Origin: Ananas comosus
Taxonomy: Eukaryota > Streptophyta > Magnoliopsida > Poales > Bromeliaceae
Assembly (NCBI RefSeq): GCF_001540865.1
Contig: NW_017893368.1
Location: 1 to 64,000, forward strand
Direction of reading: 5' to 3'
Length of the DNA: 64,000 bases
Numbering within the stretch: the stretch's first letter is position 1; each line of letters starts with the position of its first letter. Below the pieces are notes generated by a model. The model saw only the letters and a list, made by a program, of their open reading frames with translations. It did no database searches and was not told the origin of the DNA. This document shows positions 55,874 to 64,000 of this stretch, one piece after another. Both the position numbers and the translations under genes were made by a program.

Positions 55874-55898
55874 CAGCTATCGCAGAGTATACTGAACC

Positions 55899-56294
55899 TG
55901 TAACACACTGGACCTTTGCAAATTGCGAGGTTCGAGTGTTCGAGCTGTGTGCTGAGCAATTCCAGATTTTCTGGTGGGTCGTCGACAGTGTTCCGACCTA
56001 TGGCTCGCATCCCGAGAAGTGAGGTTTAAGCCGAGCACGAAAACCCGAAAAATCGGATTTTTGGTTAGCTCTCGGGTTGCCTTCAGAGGGCTGTGTACCG
56101 GTACGGGAGTGATGGCTGTACCGGTACAGCCATCGACTTTGGCCGCTTCTCAGCCAACCCGAGGCTCGGGCTGGGCGTTTTCGTAGAAGGTGTACCGGTA
56201 CGCGGGCCCGTGTACCGGTACGCAGTGCAGATTCTGAGCAGTTTGAACTGCAGGGGGTTTTTCGCAATTGTGGCCTTCTATATAGCCACCCACG
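55899..56294 (+). mobile_element. LTR E2 (plus strand), 5' part before the gap
   Basis: Starts TGTAACACACTGGACCTTTG in the gag-protease junction of C2. Carries TACCGGTA sites (56093-56222) and CCCGAGGCTCGGG. It continues after the artefactual duplication at 63370. Inverted relative of LTR E (32996-33416). Confidence 0.85.
56093..56222. repeat. GTACCGGTAC palindromes, LTR E2 U3
   Basis: Four GTACCGGTAC-type sites in 130 bp, with CCCGAGGCTCGGG between pairs. Seen again in the noisy copy at 63172-63302. Confidence 0.85.
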
Positions 56295-56319
56295 NNNNNN
56301 NNNNNNNNNNNNNNNNNNN
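56295..56319. other. Assembly gap (25 N)
   Basis: 25 Ns. Sequence after the gap restarts at the equivalent of 48990, so the gap is followed by a repeat of the preceding 7.3 kb. Confidence 0.95.
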
Positions 56320-59300
56320 GTGACTACACATCACGAAATATGCCAACATAAAATCCGTAACGGGAGATGAAAACCATGAAGTATGGTTATTAACTCTTTG
56401 TTTAAAGTTATGTTATTTACTCTACAAAGAGATTGAAGCTTGGAGTTCTTGAATTTAGAAATGTTTTGCCATGATAACTTCACGTCCTAATCCCCGCCCA
56501 ATTTGTAGGCGTTAAACCGGTCACCGTCAACAGACACTTGAACGGACAGAACTCCGCTGTCTGCCCCAAGGCTCAACAAACATAGTAGTATTAGCAATCA
56601 ACCAAAGTTAATTTGCAAATTATATATAGGCTTGCACGCGGGCAAGCAAAATGGAAGGAAAGTCTATACTAAAACATTACATCATACATGATATTTGATT
56701 AGATTTAAAACCAAATACAACAGGTTTAGCTAAAACTATTACATCTTTTTCCATAATCAACATAATTCTTATACAACTTTAATCATTCCACCAAAACACA
56801 TGATTGTTTACAACTCTTACATCTAATTAACAAAGGAAAGTCGATACATACAAAGGATATGACTAAAAATGCTCATAATCACGGTGGCCACTAGCTATGA
56901 CGCAATACCCTTAGCCATCGGCGCTCCACCGCCCGCTCCCCAGCGCTCAGGACCGTAGCGGTTAGTGGTTGGAGAACTTATAACGAATTCCCATGGTTCG
57001 GCAACCGACCTCGCGACTTACCCACTAGGTCAAATTCACGCATAAGTATTTCAAAGGAATAGAAATTAGTAAACTAAACTAAGCTAATACTATGCCTGCC
57101 CCAGAAAAACTGTCCAGTGGATATAATGCAGAAAATAGAATTGCTCATGCATGCCATGCTGTTTCCATAACTTTTACTTTGGCTTTATACCCAATGTTGC
57201 CGTTAAACCTTGTCAACCCCAATAACTCACACTAAAATCCTTTAATAACGGGAAACTCGAACCACCCTTAAGGACCGTCCTCTGGGGGGACTTTTACACG
57301 CCACAGTAGCTTTACCAACTCCGGAGCGCACCGCACGAGGGGGAGCTACTCCCTCAAGCCAAAGATTTTATCGTGAAGTATCGATCCACAATCCTCAACT
57401 GACGACAAGCCACTAGTCACAATGATTGTTCATAATAGGTTTCTACCTATTTGTTCATGCTACTTTCCAAGATATACTTGTCACAATGTCACTTGTTAAA
57501 ATATGTTTAACAACCAATTTTCAATGCCATCATGTCTCTATTGTAAATGATCACCTTTGTTTACTATTGTCCAAGTCCAAGTTCACATTCATACAACTTT
57601 AGGGTTCTACCATACATGTCCATTATGGTTCTTATCATTCTCTATGCTTCAACTACGCTTAGAAGCATGTAAATGAAATCAAAACCAAGCGTACATGTGA
57701 ATTTCACCCTACTATGCATGAATGACTTATACATCAATATGTCAACAAAAAGAAAAATAGACATAAGGTGAATCCGATAATTTTCTGTGTCACCCCACTC
57801 AATAGATGTAGAAGGGTTGTAGTTCGACTCTTCGTGTTTTTAAGAAACGCCTCTCCCGGCAACCTAAACCCAAATAAAGCCAAATTAGAGGGCCGTATAT
57901 ACAAGATCGCTTACTAACTTTCATAACGTTAAACGGAGTTGTCCCACGGTCGGGAATACCCTAATTAGGTTTCCAAATGAGGTCAATTTACTCGGAAAAC
58001 ACCTAGCGGTAAAAGCCCAAAATCCATGCCCTACCAATGCCATAATGAAATTTCTCACTAGATTGGATCTATCCCTAAGCAAAAAGTAGCTAGAATCCAA
58101 CTTAGAGCATTCTAATACCATTACTAAGGCATTCAAATACTCTTAGGCGCATCTATATGAACCCTGTTAACCACCTGAGAGTTACCTTGGGAAACCATGG
58201 AGTTCAGGAGTGTTTCATGGCCTCTAGATGGTTTATAACCTTGCAAGTGATCAAATCCCAAAAATCTAAAGGAATAAATATCAAACTCTAGACTCACTTT
58301 TGCACAAAACTACCTTAAGCCAAAGGAATCCAAGTCCCTTCTTGTAAGGAGAGCACCAAGATTCACCAAAAGCCTCCAAAACTCCACCAAAAACCGCTTC
58401 TCCTTCTTCTCCACCTTGCCTAGAGTTGAGCTCTAGAGAGAGAAAGGGAAAAAAAATTAGGAGAACGAACGGAGTGTGCTATGTAAACAGGTGGGAGGGG
58501 CTGTTTTGGGTTATAACATGTTGCAACAATGCAACTAGGCCCACAAATATCCTTATTTGCAACAGGCCAAATTCTCTGCTGCCAGACCAAAGTGTACGGT
58601 ACACAGGATGCTGTACCGGTAACACGATTACGAGAGGCAAACCGATAGCAATTTCTCGCAGGTTTTACCAATAAGTGTACCGTACACACAAGGGGTGTTA
58701 CCGAAACACAGTCAATTTTCTCACAACCCCGAGAGCTTTTATTCATCTCTCGGTTGCTGGCCCTGTCCGATACAACTCGATGGTGACCCGGTTACACTTT
58801 GCTCAAAATGGCAGTTTTTAGCTCCGATTCGGCTCTACTTCGCGCAGTCGATGCTAAAGACCTTTCTACTCTTTCTAACTTATTTTTCCCTTCTACATCT
58901 TGGATTACTAAATGCAACTTGTCCACCATCTTTTTCGGCCACACTTTAGTTAATTTGGCTAAAGTTCGAATAATTTCTTCTGAATTTCCAATATGTTACG
59001 ATTTCTCCACTCCTTAAAATTAGTTTCTCGTCTGCGAAACTATTATTTGAAACTGAGATTCATACCTTCAATGCGAGTTCGCAAAGGAGATGAGGATACA
59101 TTCTCTATCCAGTCCTCAAGCTCACCAAGTTTCTCTGTCCGATCGCCGTGTTGCTCTAATGGATATTTAACATACGAAATTTCACGGGTTTATAGTTTTC
59201 GCACCCTCCGATCAAACAAATGTACGCCGGGAACTCTCATAATCATCTCCTTTTGAAGCTGCTATCGATATACGAGAGAATTATGGCTTCGGCATCAGGA

Positions 59301-62300
59301 CATACTTGGCGGCTAGATTGATACATGAAACACGTCGTGCACCCCTGCAAGCCTCGGTGGTAATTGCTGCTATATAAGCCGCCGCGGCCAACCCTTTCCA
59401 AGAGTCTCAAAGGGTGTCCGACAAATCGGGACTAGCTTCCACCGGACACCGAACCCTTAATCCTCGCCATCGGCGAAACCTTTAAAATACGCTATCTCCA
59501 ACCGTGAACCTCGATGTCTTTCCTTCGCTTATCGGCAGTAACTCTTGTGGCCTTGATTGCCGCCGTCGCTATCTTTGTCGAGCAACGGGCGAACTTTTTT
59601 CTCCGCCTCCCGAACCACTTTGGGGCCAAGCAGCAACTCTTCGCCTACATCGCTCCAATTGAATCGGCTAGCGACATGTTTTGTCCATAAAGGGCCTCGA
59701 ATGGCGCCATCGCAATGCTTCTTGCTAGCTATTGTTGTATGCGAATTCCGCCATCGGGTAAGTGATCATGCCATCCGCCTTTTGTAGTCAAAGTTACACA
59801 CTGCTCGAAGATCATTCCTCAAGTACTTGAATGGTCCTCTCCGATTGGCCGTCACTTTGAGGATGGAATGCCGTATAAAGTCGAGCCTGTGCCAATGCGT
59901 CTCGCAAGCTCTCCAAAATGAGATGTGAACGAGGGGTCTTCGATCCGATACAATAGATACCGGAACCCCAAAGTCTCACAACCTCTCCGACGATAAACTT
60001 GAGCTGTGATCTCCCGACGAAATAGTGTGGAATTCGGCCCAAAAAGTGTGCCGGATTTTGTCAACCGGGTTCCACAACTCCCAAATCGCATCATGTTCCA
60101 CCTTGCATCTAGGCAAACCGAAGTCCATTTACGATATTTTTTTCACTTCCACACGTATAGTAAGACTTGTGCAAACTTGTCTGCCGGAATCGTCGCTCCG
60201 CCTTAACTTGTTGGCACTGAGACATTGTGCCACGAACTCCCCTATGTCTTTTTCATCCGCCACATATGCAACTTGGCATATTAATTTTGTCGCCGGAAGA
60301 TATTCTCTTATGTAACCTTTTTCCTGATTTTTATCTTTATTTTAATTGTGTATGCAAAGCGGACGTATGATATGCGGGGAGAGGGAGGGGACTTCTTGCA
60401 TAATCGTCCTTCGAAGATCATTCAGTCCTTGGGCACACACCAACATTCCGATATCGTAGTCACCGTCGGTCCCCAATCCAAAATCATCTGGCAGTACGCT
60501 CTCTTCAACTCTACCTCGCATCTTTTGGGAGAAATGGAATCGGAAACTTGCAATTCTTTATTTCTCTCCAACAAGGTCGATTGTACAATCAACGTGGCAA
60601 GTGTTGCCGACACTCCTGGTGCCACAGCTCAAGTTACCAACCATTGCATCTCCTTTGCATTGCATAATCGCCTTGAAGATCATCGTCCTTGGCGTACACC
60701 ACGCAACGATTCCAGATATCGTAGTGGCGACCGTCGGTCCCAATGCAAAATCATCGGCAGTACCCGCTCTCACTCTACCGTCGCATCTTTTGGAGAAATG
60801 AAATCGGAAAACTTGCAATTCGTTTTATTTCTCTCAAACAAAAGGGTTCGGTTTGTACAATCAACGTGCAAGTGTTGCGGCACTCCCGGTCCACAACCTC
60901 AAGACCAAACCGTTACATCTCCTTTTGGCAAAGCTGTTCGGGTGTAATTGCGTCGCCAAATTCTCCACGCGACTTTCTACTATAGGCATCGGCACACGAC
61001 ATTTCTTCCCGGGGTGGTAGAGAATCAATGTGACGTCATAATCTTTTAGCAACTCCAACACGGGCGCTGGCCAAATTAATTCCTTCTGCGGTGAACACAG
61101 TACTTGGAGAATTCTTATGATCAGTGTAAGATTCACCAATGCCACATACAAGTAATGCCCCCATAATTTTAGCGCTAGCGCAAAGATAACCGCCGCTAGC
61201 TCAAGATCATGAGTCGGGTAGTCTTCTCTCATAGCTTTTCAATTGTCGCGAAGCATATGCTATATTAACTCGGCCATTTGCATCAAAAACACCCGAGCTG
61301 ATATAAGAGGCCATCACTGTACACTTACTTAGCTTCTCCCTGGCGTCGGCAAAAGCAAGTTACCGGAGTCGATGTTAACCTTCGTCTTCAACTCCTAAAA
61401 GCTCCGTTTCACATTCGCGGCTCCAAATAATACTCATCCTCTTTGCGGTAAGGCGCGTATAGTGGAGTAGTTATCTTGTGCAAACCCCTCCACGAACCGC
61501 GATAATAGCCGCAAGTCCAAAAAAGTTCGAATTTTCGTTACACTGTCGGGCGAGGCCGCCAATCTTTATTGCCCTCAAACCTTTCTTATGGGTCTACCGA
61601 GGATGCCGTCCCGGATATAACGTGACCCAAGAAATTAACCTTCGAAAGCCAAAATTCATAATTTCTTTAATTTGCATATAGCTTTCTCTTTGGAGTGTCT
61701 CAACACGATTCTCAAATGCTCCTCGTGTTTTCCTCGGTCCGGAATAAACCAATACCGTCTGTCAATGACACACCACGACACACTGGTTCAATAGGGATGA
61801 AAGAACTCAGATTCATTAAGTCCATAAAAGCCGGCCGGGGATTAGTAAGCCCGAATGGCATGGACTGTGAACACATAGGTGGCCAGTACTGCGCTACGCT
61901 ACGCCGTTTTGTTCACATCCTGTGGGCCGTATCTTTCAGCATGATGATACCCGATTGAAGATAATTTTGAATATACCCTTGACCCTTGCAACTGATTGAA
62001 TAGATCACTCAAATTCTCGGCAACGGGGTACTTTTCTATCGTCACCTTGTTTATAACTCGCGATAATCAACGCAAAGTCGAAGCTACCATCTTTTTCTTT
62101 ACAAATAGCACCAGAGCTCCGCACGGAGACACGCTTGGCCGCACAAAGCCTTTATCAAGCAAGTCTTGCAACTGGGCCTTTAGCTCCTTTAGCTCAACCG
62201 GTGCCATTCTATACGGAGCCTCGAAATTGGCGCCGCCCGGGAATTAAGTCATTGAACAAACTCAACTTCCCAGTCTCGGTGGCATTCCCAGTAACTCAGC

Positions 62301-62982
62301 CGGAAACACATCCAGATACTCGCAAACCGCCCGAATATTCCCAAATCGCGGTGCTCCTTTCAGGCGTCTATGATGGTCGCAAAATAAGCCTTACAACCAC
62401 CCTTAATCATTTCTTGCTCTCGCTGCTGACAACGGGTCGCACGAGCGCCTACTTTACACGCCCGGTATACTAATTGTTCTTGGTTAGGCTTCAACGGAAT
62501 GTGATCACCTTACTCTCACAATCATGACTGCGTAATACTTGGAGAGCCAATTGATCCCCAAGATTACATCGAAAACCCGACATACTGCTTTAACACCAAC
62601 AGGTCGATTGGCATGATACAATCGCCTATCTATACCGGACAATCCAAGCACTCGTCATAAACACGAAATGAAATGCTCGGGTATTCACCGACCAATAGTC
62701 TCATTATGTGTGATCTCTATGTTATGAGCTTGTGCAAATGATGCTGCCTTATGCAGTAATGCGATGCACCTGTGTCAAACAATGCTCTAGCTCTAGTGCC
62801 TCTGATCAAGATTATACCTGCCACGACGTCGTCAGGGACTGGGATACGGCTGCTCCTCTACCTGAGTGCAAAAACCCGCCTACTAGGTGCTCGAGAAAGC
62901 CTCCGGCTGACGAGTGCGATGATTGTCCAGCTGACACCGCGCGGGTGGTAGTCCCACCAGCTATCGCAGAGTATTACTGAAC
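56320..62982. repeat. Noisy near-duplicate of 48990-55898 (element C2 again)
   Basis: Same order as the clean copy: LTR C2 about 56479-58999, polypurine tract about 59001, chromodomain/integrase about 59060-60240, two (not three) 260-bp units about 60395-60930, RNase H about 60930-61400, reverse transcriptase about 61400-62340, protease about 62410-62980. It differs by frequent single-base indels, and 60270-60385 is badly garbled. ORFs here are fragments of the genes at 51841-55873 and should not be annotated separately. Confidence 0.88.
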
Positions 62983-64000
62983 TGTAACACACTGACCTTC
63001 GCAAATTGCGAGGTTCGAGTGTTCGAGCTGTGTGCTGAGCAATTCCAGATTTTCTGGTGGTCGTCGACAGTGTTCCGACCTATGGCTCGCATCCCGAGAA
63101 GTGAGGTTTAGCCGAGCACGAAAACCCGAAAAATCGGATTTTGGTTAGCTCTCGGTTGCCTTCAGAGGGCTGTGTACCGCGTACGGAGTGATGGCTGTAC
63201 CGGTACAGCCATCGACTTTGGCCGCTTCTCAGCCAACCCGAGGCTCGGGCTGGGCGTTTTCGTAGAAGTGTGTACCGGTACGCGGGCCCGTGTACGGTAC
63301 GCAGTGCAGATTCTGAGCAGTTTGAACTGCAGGGGTTTTTCGCAATTGTGGCCTTCTATATAGCCACCCACGTCCCTAGGGCTCTCCCTGAGCTTGGCAC
63401 CAGCAAGGAGAAAGGTGAGGAGCTCTCCATACCTCCTCATTCCTTTTCCTTGATTTTGCTTGGGTTTTTAGAGATTAATCACCTCTTTGCTCCTTTTGGG
63501 TTTTGGAGGCTATTCCACCATTGCGAGCTTGGGTTTGGATCTTGGAGGAGAGATTCTTGGACCTTGAGGGTTTAGAAACTTGTTGGAGGCTTCTAAGAGT
63601 TGGTGGCTTATTCTCTTCCTCTAGATTTTGTTTGATGCTTTGTAGTAGATCAAACCTAGAAATGGAAATTTAGGGTTTATTTGGGCATTTTGCATCTAGG
63701 GCTTTTGGAGCTAGATTGTTTGGATTAGAACCTTCCTTAGCTTGGATTGGAAGGGATTTAGCTCTATTTTGGAGCTTGAGAGAGATTTTCCACACATTGG
63801 TGAGTTTTGGCCTTTTGGTTAAATTTGTTAAGTTTAATATTAGCGCGATGATCGTAATGCCCGTGTATCTTTTCGCTCAATCCTTTAGGTAATTTGAGAC
63901 TCGGGGACAATTTGTTCGGGCGAATCGAGACCCTACGCGACGGTTCGGTGGGTTGACCTAGCCTACATATGAGAAATTCATATTATGGTTTTATATGTCC
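62983..64000 (+). mobile_element. LTR E2, second copy and continuation to window end
   Basis: 62983-63371 repeats 55899-56294 with a few indels. From 63371 the sequence is new and clean, and is the inverted match of 29690-30327 in LTR E: GGGCTCTCCCTGAGCTTGGC, AGGTGAGGAGCTCTCCATAC and, near the end, GGTTCGGTGGGTTGACC. The LTR runs past the window end. No gene is supported (the frame 63270-63575 is LTR sequence). Confidence 0.85.

Noticed and set aside
1..64000. A host gene or a new multi-gene system (defence, metabolic cluster, or similar)
   Set aside because: Every frame with recognisable protein sequence is gag or pol of an LTR retrotransposon; remaining frames follow repeats or noise.

Overview
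This window is plant nuclear heterochromatin made almost entirely of nested LTR retrotransposons; I found no host protein-coding gene, tRNA gene or genuine rRNA gene. The evidence is Tekay/Del-type chromovirus (Ty3/gypsy) gag-pol with very long LTRs (about 2.5-3.5 kb), Ty1/copia elements with initiator-Met-tRNA primer sites, a Cassandra-like LTR carrying 5S rRNA sequence, a Mutator-type MITE and a SINE candidate. A monocot fits the families, but the sequence does not fix the species.

Left part (1-33416). A minus-strand chromovirus (element A: gag 565-2043, primer site 2389-2400, LTR 2409-5089) sits inside a plus-strand LTR of its own family (LTR A', pieces 5090-5372, 15769-17536 and 28170-28401). 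LTR A' was also hit by a solo LTR B (TSD tccat) and a solo LTR D (TSD gtaaa). LTR D in turn received an intact copia element (Copia-1, 20881-28038, TSD acctg). LTR A' lies in a minus-strand LTR E, which also carries a solo LTR C1 (30333-32990, TSD ggggg). LTR E interrupts the RNase H region of a plus-strand copia element (Copia-2). This gives five insertion levels: Copia-2 > LTR E > LTR A' > LTR D > Copia-1.

Middle (33417-48990). After the 3' end of Copia-2 comes a complete minus-strand Copia-3 (35409-42273, TSD gaggg), a SINE candidate (42585-42741), a Cassandra-like TRIM (43529-43880), an LTR D-like LTR F containing a 543-bp MULE-type MITE (44798-45340), a copia LTR fragment, a partial LTR G and another probable copia LTR.

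Right part (48990-64000). A decayed minus-strand chromovirus (element C2, 49135-55898) keeps recognisable protease, reverse transcriptase, RNase H, integrase and chromodomain. It has several in-frame stops and a 260-bp triplication in pol. It is cut by LTR E2 (55899 onward).

Assembly quality matters here. Segments 5842-11698 and 56320-62982 are near-duplicates of 1-5841 and 48990-56294 with single-base indels every few tens of bases, the pattern of uncorrected long reads. Two 25-N gaps (12465-12489, 56295-56319) and two single Ns (18273, 50170) are each followed by sequence that repeats what precedes them. Copia-3 between about 35450 and 40130 is equally noisy. Frameshifts in these parts should not be read as biological mutations.

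Biologically the most interesting signals are: (i) two copia copies sharing one RNase H deletion, implying spread of an RNase H-less form; (ii) clusters of ACCGGT-centred palindromes in the U3 of several LTR families; (iii) a hypervariable block of extreme GC content in the copia leader; (iv) a structured module conserved near the 3' end of all the long LTRs.
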